Shown one piece after another: positions 56,701-64,000 of a stretch of DNA of 64,000 nt. The stretch spans positions 3,244,778-3,308,777 of the forward strand of contig NC_090191.1 in NCBI RefSeq assembly GCF_024679245.1, in the 5' to 3' direction. The position numbers and the translations under genes are program-made. Position 1 is the stretch's first letter. The number at the start of each line of letters is the position of its first letter. The DNA comes from Pseudorasbora parva (lineage: Eukaryota > Chordata > Actinopteri > Cypriniformes > Gobionidae). The notes beneath the pieces are model-generated. The model searched no databases, was not told the DNA's origin, and saw nothing but the letters and a program-made list of their open reading frames with translations.

Positions 56701-59700
56701 GCGAGTAAATGTAATTCGTTACTTTCCACCTCTGGTATCTGGCCCGTTATGGTAAGAGGCGGGACTTTTCTGGGCAACGTGCGCTAAGCTGCTGTCCAAT
56801 CACAGCGCGGGAAGCGCTGGCCCAATCAGAACTCATTACGTGTTTCTGAAGGCGGGACTTCATAGAACAAGGAAATCATCAGGCCATTTTTAGGACAAAG
56901 GAAACAGCGCTGTACAGGTAAGTCAATTGTGTGAAAAATACATGATACATGAACTCATGTTATATTGCACACTGTAAACATAATCAAAGCTTCGAAAACA
57001 CGCGAAGAACGGGACCTTTAACATGCACACCCATCTGTCTGTCCTAAGGGGATCCTTTCCATCAGAAAAAATATATAATCTCTCCCCCTCTCGAAAGTCA
57101 GCCCCCCCAGTATGATTTCTGTCACTTTCAGTGATAATGTGTGATGGGCACTAAGTACTAATCTAGTGTAATTAGATTACTGTACATATTACTCTCTCTA
57201 AAAAGTATGTAATTACTTATTACTAATTACTTTCTAAATCATATATCAATCTCGACTAGTTCATTGATTTAAGACTAGATATGAAACAGCATTTAATTCA
57301 TACAACTAAATAAAATATAATAGATCCTATATAAAATATAAAAGACAAGAGGCAAGTCACCTTTATTTATATTGCGCTTTTACAATGCTGATTGTTTCGA
57401 AGCAGCTTCACAGTGTTAAACAGGAAAATAACGCAACATAATAATGGGTTTGATTCGGCTGTACAGCCATTCTGGATAAAACGATGTTTTATATGATAAC
57501 TGAAAAGAGCTGATGGATAGTGACAATGCTGGCAGATCAGTCATTTAGTTGAAATTTGATTTGAACATGTTAGTCCCCAACTGAGCAAGCCAAGCCAACG
57601 GTAAAATTATTCCTTACATAAAACTACATCAATTATTATTTTTAACTGACCAAAGTATTACAAATGGGAGAAAGATACATAAAAACATGAATTTTAAAGT
57701 TAGGCTTTACATTTTTATATTCCACTAAATACTGTATTTAGTTCAATTACACCAGAAGTAACTGTAATTAAATTACTTTATTTTTTTTCAAGGGAAAAAT
57801 AATTAAATTACAGTAACTAGTTACACCCAACACTGACCAGGCGTCAAATGCATGCATGGATGTTAGAAGTTGGCACATCTTGTCAGATTGGAATAATTTG
57901 CCAGCTGCTCTTCGTTCTGTAACCACACTACAACTGTATAAATCCGCATTATATTTCTATTTAAATACATCTTGTATTTGCTATTGATGTGCTATATTAT
58001 AAATGTTATTAATATCATTATCTCCAGGTTGGGTTTTCCTACTACAGATGAATGTCTATTTTGTATATGTATCAGAAGTATATAGATATACAGCTATATC
58101 AATGTTTACCAAATAACTATGAATTGTGTGAAATCTTATAACGGACAGTGACTTAATGTTTATCTAATGATAAAGAAATCATGTGACCATTAAAAGGTGA
58201 GGATTCTGGGGGGACAGGGTTGGGGATGTGTCAAGCAGGACAATTGTTTAGTCTTTTATTGGGTATGTTTTTTTTGTTTTTTGTATAATGTGGGATGTAT
58301 TATGATGTTGTACAGCTATCTTTGTGCCTCAGGACCCCCTCGAAAAAGAGATGGATCATCTCAAGGGGCTATCCTTAAATTAAATAAATAAATCAAAACA
58401 CGCCATACATCCCTATTAAATAGATTTTGCTGCACACATCACACATGATGCTCAAGTGATAAATGTACATCACATCCAAGTGGCTCTGATCAACAGTTTG
58501 CCAAAAAGCTCCCCATACACAATATGTAAAGATACTTTCATATTTCCACTGATAAGACTACACTTATCTTAGTAGTACCTAGTATATACACCAAGTAAAC
58601 CCACCGTTTCTGATTTGAACTCTTAAAAAACTCTTAAATTCTTGTGCCAGCAGCCAATCTGTAATTACTGTCTTCATTAGTGACAACTTCTGATTAATTA
58701 TTTTCAAACAAAATGGAGCACTAATGGTTTCAATTTAAGAAATCTTCAAGAATTAATATTTCTGTGTATTGATTTTATAATACGTTTTTAACCACATGGT
58801 TAACACTGGTGAAAGTGTTAAAAAAAATTTTTTTGCCAGATTGGGTCACATTTATGTAGTATTCTTGTAACATCATGTATTGGAAATGTGTTAATTACTT
58901 TTTCATTTCAGGTCCTGAAACTTTCTGCCTTGGGCTATATGCCTATATTGTTCATATGCAAGAAGCACAAGGGCACAGGCAAGTTTGTGGCAGACGTAGT
59001 CACGCATCTGCCACCAACTCAAACCAACACATGGTTTTTAACAAGTATGAAGAAGGCGTATGACTTTATCATCAAACTGGGTGGTAAGATACGTTTTATG
59101 TAGAGTTCATTAGTGTTTGTCATTGATTTTTCTCACGATGTTTACAGAAATCATATTTTTTCCAACTTCACAACAGATGTGCCCCCGCCCCAGCAAGACC
59201 AGTTCCTCCCCCAGCAAGACCAGTTCCTCCCCCAGCAAGACCCGTTCCTCCCCCAGCAAGACCCGTTCCTCCCCCAGCAAGACCAGTTCCTCCCCCAGCA
59301 AGACCAGTTCCTCCCCCAGCAAGACCAGTTCCTCCCCCAGAAAGATCAACCCCTCTTCCAGAAAGATCAACCCCTCCTCCAGAAAGATCAACCCCTCTTC
59401 CAGCAAGACCAGTTCCTCCCCCAGAAAGATCAACCCCTCTTCCAGAAAGATCAACCCCTCCACCAGAAAGATCAACCCCTCCCCCAGCAAGACCAGTTCC
59501 TCCCCCAGAAAGATCAACCCCTCTTCCAGAAAGATCAACCCCTCCACCAGAAAGATCAACCCCTCCCCCAGCAAGACCAGTTCCTCCCCCAGAAAGATCA
59601 ACCTCTCCCTCAACAAGATCTACCCTCCCCCAACAAGACCAGCCCATCCCAAAAGACCAGCAAATTATCACATTGAACCCATTCCCAATTGATTCTCTTC

Positions 59701-62700
59701 ATATGAAGCCTCTACCACCCAGAAAAAAACAAAGTAAGTTATTTTGCCTTGCACCCCATCTGTAAAACATTTTTTTGTAATCAATCCACAATATAAAAAA
59801 AGTTACACATGATAAATTTCACCCCTTTCAATCAATTAAACCACCCCCCAAGATTCTGAATATATCATTCTTAACCTTTTCCCCTTGCACCCTAAGCCCC
59901 ACTAGCGACCCCAACCCAAGATAGACAAGCCCCACCATCCATCCAACCTCAATTAAGGAAAAGACGAAGTAAGTAATCTTGCCTTGCACCCCATCTGTAA
60001 ATTGGTCCCATGGTTTTGTGATCATTGTATTGATATAAAATACTGGTCCTTCTCAAAAAATTAGCATATTGTGATAAAGTTCATTATTTTTCATAATGTA
60101 ATGATAAAAATTAAACTTTCATAAATTTTAGATTCATTGCACTCCAACTGAAATATTTCAGGTCTTTTATTGTTTTAATACTGATGATTTTGGCATACAA
60201 CTCATGAAAACCCCAAATTCCAAAAAATGAGCATATCATGAAGCGGTTCTCTAAACGAGCTATTAACCTAATCATCTGAATCAACTAATTAACTCTAAAC
60301 ACTTGCAAAAGATTCCTGAGGCTTTTAAAAACTCCCAGCCTGGTTTATTACTCAAAACCGCAATCATGGGTAAGACTGCCGACCTGACTGCTGTCCAGAA
60401 GGCCATCATTGACACTCTCAAGCGAGAGGGGAAGACACAGAAAGAAATATCTGAACGAATAGGCTGTTCCCAGAGTGCTGTATCAAGGCACCTCAGTGGG
60501 AAGTCTGTGGGAAGGAAAAAGTGTGGCAAAAAATGCTGCACAACGAGAAGAGGTGAGCGGACCCTGAGGAAGATTGTGGAGAAGGACCGATTCCAGACCT
60601 TGGGGGACCTGAGGAAGCAGTGGACTGAGTCTGGAGTAGAAACATCCAGAGCCGCCGTGCACAGGCGTGAGCAGGAAATGGGCTACAGGTGCCGCATTCC
60701 CCAGGTCAAGACACTTTTGGGCTACAGAGAAGCAGCACTGGACTGTTGCTCAGTGGTCCAAAGTACTTTTTTCGGATGAAAGCAAATTTTGCATGTCATT
60801 GGGAAATCAAGGTGCCAGAGTCTGGAGGAAGACTGGGGAGAAGGAAATGCCAAAATGCCTGAAGTCCAGTGTCAAGTACCCACAGTCAGTGATGGTCTGG
60901 GGTGCCATGTCAGCTGCTGGTGTTGGTCCACTGTGTTTTATCAAGGGCAGGGTCAATGCAGCTCGCTATCAGGAGATTCTGGAGCACTTCATGCTTCCAT
61001 CTGCTGAAAAGCTTTATGGAGATGAAGATTTGGTTTCCAGCATGACCTGGCACCTGCTCACAGTGCCAAAACCACTGGTAAATGGTTTACTGACCATGGT
61101 ATTACTGTGCTCAATTGGCCTGCCAACTCTCCTGACCTGAACCCCATAGAGAATCTGTGGGATATTGTGAAGAGAAAGTTGAGAGACGCAAGACCCAACA
61201 CTCTGGATGAGCTTAAGGCCGCTATCGAAGCATCCTGGGCCTCCAGAACACCTCAGCAGTGCCACAGGCTGATCGCCTCCATGCCACGCCGCACTGAAGC
61301 AGTCATTTCTGCAAAAGGATTCCCCACCAAGGATTGAATGCATAACTGAACATTATTATTTGAAGGTAGACTTTTTTTTATTAAAAACACTTTTCTTTTA
61401 TTGGTCGGATGAAATATGCTAATTTTTTGAGATAGGAATTTGGGGTTTTCATGAGCTGTATGCCAAAATCATCAGTATTAAAACAATAAAAGACCTGAAA
61501 TATTTCAGTTGGTGCAATGAACCTAAAATATATGAAAGTTTAATTTTTATCATTACATTATGGAAAATAATTAACTTTATCACAATATGCTAATTTTTTG
61601 AGAAGGACCTGTAAGTTAAACAAGGTGAATTTTACCCCCTTCAATTAATAAAGCTACTCCCCCACGATAATGAATATATCATTCTTAATCTTTTCCCCTT
61701 GCACCCTAAGCCCCAGCCACAAACACAAGAGCCACACAATTCAGCAAAGAAGCCCCGTCCTCCACCCTTGCCAAAAAGAAGAAAACAAAAAGTAAGTAGA
61801 AATCATTTGCACACCATGTGTTTATCAGCAGCCATGTGTTGGGTGTAAGGGTGCTTTCGCATGTGGCTCCTTTAATCTAACCAAACTCAGGGTGTCTTTA
61901 CACTTGGTTCTCAGTTCACTTTAAGGGCTGAAAGACACCATGACATTTTTTGGGCATATGCAAACTCAGACCCATTTGAAGTTAATTTTTTTTGCCTTTT
62001 GTCATTTAAGGTTGCAAATGCAGTCGACAGACGATTTATCGATATGATAAAATATTGGAAAGACGGATGCCTGGGGTAAGATGTAGAGCATATTTTTCAT
62101 TAGGTTGTCTGATAATCTCTTGACACTTGTCTTTCAATCCACATGTGACAAAACAGTAACACTGAGCAGTAGTTATCCCCCTTTTTCAAGCATCAATACA
62201 AGTGCTACATACTGTAAATCCTACACAAAAACACCAATACAGTGGAATGCTACAACAGATTCTTATTTTTTTATTGAGTTTACAACTAAATGATGTTTCA
62301 AATAAGAACGGCAGTGTAGAGAGCTAAGTGCAAACATCATTATTTGAATAGTAAAATCATTACAGTAACTTCACTAAGCTGTGTGTGTGTGTTTCTGCAG
62401 GGGAAGGAAGCAGAGGTCAAAGTGCGCTGGCTACCTTGCTCTTCCTGGTAAGTGATGGCTTATTCTGCATATGTATCCATACGTTCGTTCATTGATTTGT
62501 ACATTAATTAATTCATATTTTTCCACATTTTTTTGGAACTTGGTCCAATTCAGCTTTCAAAGTGAACTTGGAGCAGTAACTGGCAATTATTTGGGGCATA
62601 AGGAACACTCTAAGCATACTCAGACCTCTTTTAAAGCTAACTGAACTGAGAACACTTGAGACTGTGCACGCCAACCTACAAGTAGACATCAGGCTCAAGG

Positions 62701-63459
62701 CTGGTTATATGTAACATCTGAAACTAATACATTCTAACCTGTGTGCCCTATACATTTGCTAATTTTATTTGGCTTATTTTGATCATTTTATATGGTGTAT
62801 GCAAAACAGCAGTTATTTTGTTCAAAGTGAAAACTACTGCTCCCATAATGAACCAAATCCTCTTAAAATGGCCTGTGAGGTGGACTGAAGCAAAAGCAAC
62901 TCTTGTCTTGTGTTCACATTGAGTTCACCTAAAGGGGACTCAGATCACTTTCTAGTCCACTTCAGCTCTGGTGGGGTCTTAGGCATCTCCATCACATTTA
63001 CATGTAACCATGAATTGAGCTTTTGTGGTGCCATTGTGTCTTTACTGACCCCTCTGCGCCCGACGTAGAGGCCTCTAACCACATAATTTTTGCACCTCTC
63101 CCATTTGGGTGAGTATTTGCATAGCGACGCAGTTAACCTGATGCAGAACTTCAAAGAGTTGACTGTGGGGATGAATGTGTCCAATCGATTGAGTGGCCAG
63201 ATCTCTGCTGCATTATGGGTCTAGTAGTTTTCACTTAGAACAAAATGATTGCTGTTTGACAAACGCCATATAAACAGCAAAAAATGATCCAACAGAAAAA
63301 GGGCAAACCTTTATTTATCAGCTTCAGATGACATCTCTTCAAACTTGAGCCAGGAGCCTAGTTGTGAGCTGTATATGCTGTGTGTAATATGACTTGTGGA
63401 CTCTTTACAGTGGCAGAGTCTTGGAGGACACCTGGGAGCCGGCCAGCAAATTCACCTGA
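53605..63459 (+). CDS. Unrecognised gene: zinc ribbon, heptad-repeat and chromodomain-like protein (8 coding exons)
   Basis: Coding exons: 53605-53799, 58912-59083, 59177-59733, 59897-59968, 61711-61791, 62011-62075, 62401-62447, 63411-63459 (TGA). Donor/acceptor phases agree at the junctions (0,1,then 1,1,1,0,2), except that the 557-nt third exon needs one more base. The intact product would be about 412 residues. Domains: a CxxC..CxxC zinc ribbon (about 8-28) reminiscent of UPF0547 proteins; a conserved-looking 57-residue segment; a 21-unit QQDQFLP/QKDQPLF array; two basic linkers; and a C-terminal chromodomain-like segment (YDKILERRM, VKVRWLPC, TWEPASKF). A nuclear, chromatin-binding role is inferred from the last domain only. 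The third exon's shift could mean a pseudogene or a base error. Transposons occupy three introns. Confidence 0.75.
54201..54476 (+). CDS. THAP-like DNA-binding exon of a transposon
   Basis: MPLKRCYFHPGV at the start, a W in DQWLQF, LCAAHF (C-x2-H) and DDAVPSL at the end follow the THAP plan (N-terminal zinc ligands, invariant Trp, C-x2-H, AVPTIF-like box). The first ligand pair reads C-Y-F-H rather than CxxC. 92 codons, then donor GTAAGT at 54477, phase 0. No downstream transposase exon exists in this copy, so the product would be a bare DNA-binding domain if expressed. The Met start follows a stop-free leader in tgtcgccATGCC context. Confidence 0.7.
54828..56734. mobile_element. hAT-like element (CAGAGGTGGAAAG ends)
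   Basis: Ends CAGAGGTGGAAAGAGTAAC and inverted CAGAGGTGGAAAGTAACG; perfect GTATCTGG TSD at 54820-54827 and 56735-56742. Subterminal regions repeat acttaagta/agtaaaagt motifs. No transposase found. Confidence 0.92.
55741..56366. mobile_element. Element with TACCGTATTTTCC ends nested in the hAT
   Basis: Left TACCGTATTTTCC..TATAAGTCGC and right GCGACTTATA..GGAAAATACGGTA are inverted repeats; several ataagtcgca motifs lie just inside both ends. TA could be the target duplication. No coding domain. Confidence 0.8.
56743..56922 (+). promoter_or_regulatory. Promoter-like region at the right end of the Kolobok-like element
   Basis: Two ggcgggact boxes and two CCAAT boxes (tccaatcaca, cccaatcaga) precede a possible exon ending gctgtacag with donor GTAAGT at about 56922. 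It points rightwards, out of the element and towards the host gene's second coding exon. Confidence 0.4.
57141..57833. repeat. Dispersed repeat with gtaattacttattac-type sequence
   Basis: The right end (inverted) reads cagtgttgggtgtaactagt and the left part has taattagattac repeats, resembling a fish hAT-type element. Left boundary uncertain. 57345-57430 inside it (agtcacctttatttatatt, tttcgaagcagcttcacagt) is a separate short retroposon-like repeat. Confidence 0.5.
57840..58395 (+). pseudogene. LINE 3' end (C-terminal RT-ORF tail and 3' UTR)
   Basis: 57880-57965 reads DWNNLPAALRSVTTLQLYKS then ALYFYL, the W..LP..lR...sl..FK..L..yL motif that ends many fish LINE ORFs. 58325-58395 (caggaccccctcgaaaaag ... 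ttaaattaaataaataaat) is a LINE-type tail with an A/T-rich end. Confidence 0.6.
58396..58911. other. Intron, no feature seen
   Basis: Non-coding sequence up to the acceptor of coding exon 2. Confidence 0.5.
58912..59083 (+). CDS. Zinc-ribbon gene, coding exon 2
   Basis: Acceptor tttcatttcag; 57 codons plus one base; donor GTAAGA at 59084. Reads VLKLSALGYMPILFICKKHK then GTGKFVADVVTHLPPTQTNT and TWFLTSMKKAYDFIIKLG. It looks like a compact alpha/beta or helical domain. I do not recognise the family. Confidence 0.82.
59177..59733 (+). CDS. Zinc-ribbon gene, coding exon 3: heptad array, apparent 1-nt deletion
   Basis: Acceptor aacttcacaacag; phase 1 start gives DVPPP, then 21 heptads of QQDQFLP or QKDQPLF type, encoded by a 21-bp minisatellite. 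The frame that enters the exon stops at 59677; the frame that leaves it (DQQIITLNPF..PLPPRKKQ, donor 59734) is one base away. The switch falls at the C-rich stretch around 59618-59632, where the heptad phase changes. Confidence 0.75.
59189..59640 (+). repeat. 21-bp coding minisatellite, about 21 units
   Basis: Two unit types, caagaccagttcctccccca and aaagatcaacccctcttcca (each 21 bp with the following g). An 84-bp higher-order block of four units occurs twice in tandem (about 59407-59575). Because the unit is a multiple of three, all three forward frames and two reverse frames stay open here. Confidence 0.92.
59897..59968 (+). CDS. Zinc-ribbon gene, coding exon 4
   Basis: 72 nt, phase 1 in and out; reads TPLATPTQDRQAPPSIQPQL then RKRR. 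Acceptor ccttgcaccctaag, donor GTAAGT. Duplicate of exon 5 with its intron flanks. Confidence 0.72.
60043..61611 (+). mobile_element. Full-length Tc1-like transposon (GGTCCTTCTCAAAAAATTAG ends)
   Basis: Inverted terminal repeats GGTCCTTCTCAAAAAATTAG extend well over 100 bp; TA flanks at 60041-60042 and 61612-61613. Inserted in the intron between coding exons 4 and 5; the intron on either side is colinear with the preceding intron. Confidence 0.92.
60366..61337 (+). pseudogene. Tc1-like transposase, two or more frameshifts
   Basis: MGKTADLTAVQKAIIDTLKR at 60366, helix-turn-helix KTQKEISERIGCSQSAVSRH, then a shift near 60700. Catalytic region VLFSDESKFCMSLGNQG (Asp), VMVWGAMSAAGVGPLCFIKG; a second shift near 61035 hits HDLAPAHSAK (second Asp); then LNWPANSPDLNPIENLWDIV (Glu) and C-terminus AKGFPTKD. 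DD34E residues are all encoded but in different frames. Confidence 0.88.
61711..61791 (+). CDS. Zinc-ribbon gene, coding exon 5
   Basis: 81 nt, phase 1 in and out; reads TPATNTRATQFSKEAPSSTL then AKKKKTK. Acceptor and preceding intron end (attcttaatcttttcccctt) duplicate those of exon 4. A different frame (PRPPPLPKRRKQK) resembles the end of exon 3, so an ancestral frame change is possible. Confidence 0.65.
62011..62075 (+). CDS. Zinc-ribbon gene, coding exon 6 (start of chromodomain-like segment)
   Basis: Acceptor gtcatttaag; phase 1 in, 0 out; reads SCKCSRQTIYRYDKILERRM PG split by the limit of this field: the key part is YRYDKILERR, matching the first strand of chromodomains (x-V-E-K-I-L-x-x-R). 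Donor GTAAGA at 62076. Confidence 0.75.
62401..62447 (+). CDS. Zinc-ribbon gene, coding exon 7
   Basis: Acceptor gtttctgcag; phase 0 in, 2 out; reads GKEAEVKVRWLPCSS, the second strand with the VKW-type motif (VRW). Donor GTAAGT at 62448. Confidence 0.75.
62448..63410. other. Intron 7, no feature seen
   Basis: Non-coding; some paired ttcagtt/aactgaa motifs hint at a MITE, but ends are not definable. Confidence 0.45.
63411..63459 (+). CDS. Zinc-ribbon gene, terminal coding exon (TWEP motif)
   Basis: Acceptor gactctttacag; phase 2 in gives Cys then GRVLEDTWEPASKFT and TGA. DTWEP is the chromodomain hallmark that contributes an aromatic-cage Trp and leads into the C-terminal helix, which here is only a few residues long. 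Confidence 0.78.
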
Positions 63460-63506
63460 TGACCTACCTATACTGTTATACTATTTGTTTTGTATATTTG
63501 TTCTGA

Positions 63507-63512
63507 ATTAAA
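63507..63512 (+). terminator. Candidate polyadenylation signal of the zinc-ribbon gene
   Basis: ATTAAA 48 bp after the stop, followed by gt/t-rich sequence (cagtattgttac). Confidence 0.5.
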
Positions 63513-63539
63513 TTCAGTATTGTTACATTTTATGATTTG

Positions 63540-64000
63540 TCTGTCAATCATTGACTACACTGAATAATTAATGTGGTTTGCTGTATTTGATGGGAAAACT
63601 GAGAAAGAAGAAAGTTGCATGTATTGACATAAGTACCAAAATGGCATCATACTAACGGATCGTGAACATTTTTGTCTGTATTTGTGGTAATTTTGGTGCA
63701 AAGTAAATCCCCTATTCCTGGTGACAGATGCCTCCAACATCCGGATCTATTACTGAAAGACTGCATCCTTTTTGAAGAAGACATTTTCAAACATTCCCAA
63801 TGAAGAGAAGAGGCACATTTATCAATTTTCAACAATGGCACATGGGTAATGATTTTTCAAGTCAGGAAAGAACTATATTACTAAATATGGACGTGAATTG
63901 AAATTACAGTGTATGAAGCACCACTCAGAAAGGCAATTTTTTCATATCCTTTGCCTCATACAAAGACAGTTTGGTGTCAAATTTCAGAAATAATTTTCTC
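63540..64000. other. 3' flank, no feature seen
   Basis: Short frames only; no domain recognised. Confidence 0.5.

Larger units (their letters stand above)
53878..57017 (+). mobile_element. Kolobok-like element (TTAA target) carrying a THAP exon and two nested elements
   Basis: Terminal inverted repeats AGGTCCCGTTCTTCGCG at both ends, flanked by TTAA (53874-53877; 57018-57021). A THAP-like exon lies near the left end, as expected for Kolobok-type transposases; the catalytic part is missing. A hAT element (54828-56734) is inserted, which itself contains a third element (55741-56366). Without these the element is about 1.2 kb. It occupies an intron of the zinc-ribbon gene. Confidence 0.78.

Noticed and set aside
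59110..59671. Two minus-strand open frames of about 168 codons over the 21-bp minisatellite
   Set aside because: Open only because the unit length is a multiple of three and lacks stops on that strand; no splice or start context.

Overview
The window is vertebrate nuclear DNA, almost certainly from a cyprinid fish. It has introns with GT/AG borders, tandem C2H2 zinc-finger exons, long TG/AT/TC microsatellites and a dense load of fish transposons (at least seven Tc1/mariner families, several hAT families, TTAA-target elements, elements with 9-bp target duplications, LINE and Penelope relics). It has no prokaryotic operons, rRNA or CRISPR. The N-terminal motif FIKEESED..K.EE, encoded on its own small exon ahead of a finger exon, is the hallmark of the cyprinid FiNZ zinc-finger family.

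Layout. 1-47.2 kb is a cluster of plus-strand FiNZ zinc-finger genes made by segmental duplication. Gene A: only its terminal 11-finger exon (2682-3778) is inside. Gene B: promoter/exon 1 (to 11298), a doubled FiNZ exon (16324-16495) and a 12-finger exon (24943-26117). Gene C: promoter/exon 1 (to 29598), a single FiNZ exon (32650-32734) and a 9-finger exon (40393-41300). Gene D: promoter/exon 1 (to 46395) and a doubled FiNZ exon (47036-47195), with no finger exon in the remaining 16.8 kb. All three promoters carry a perfect TGACGTCA site. Introns are packed with nested transposons whose boundaries can be read to the base from their target-site duplications.

47.7-50.8 kb is a broken hAT transposase gene of the ZMYM1-like kind, itself split by a 1-kb insertion. 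51.2-63.5 kb holds a different plus-strand gene that I do not recognise. Its eight coding exons have fully concordant splice phases. They encode an N-terminal four-cysteine zinc ribbon, a conserved central domain, a minisatellite-encoded Q/D/P-rich heptad array, basic linker exons made by exon duplication, and a C-terminal chromodomain-like fold ending in a TWEP motif. One base appears to be missing in the repeat exon.

How it fits together: FiNZ zinc-finger proteins are described as repressors of transposable elements in zebrafish, so the cluster sits among the kind of elements it is thought to silence. The strongest items for a second look are the zinc-ribbon/chromodomain gene, the tandem doubling of the FiNZ domain in genes B and D, the decayed fingers beyond each stop codon, a 1.1-kb inversion joining two nested Tc1 elements, and a set of non-autonomous elements with exact 9-bp target duplications and TAGCCTG-type ends.
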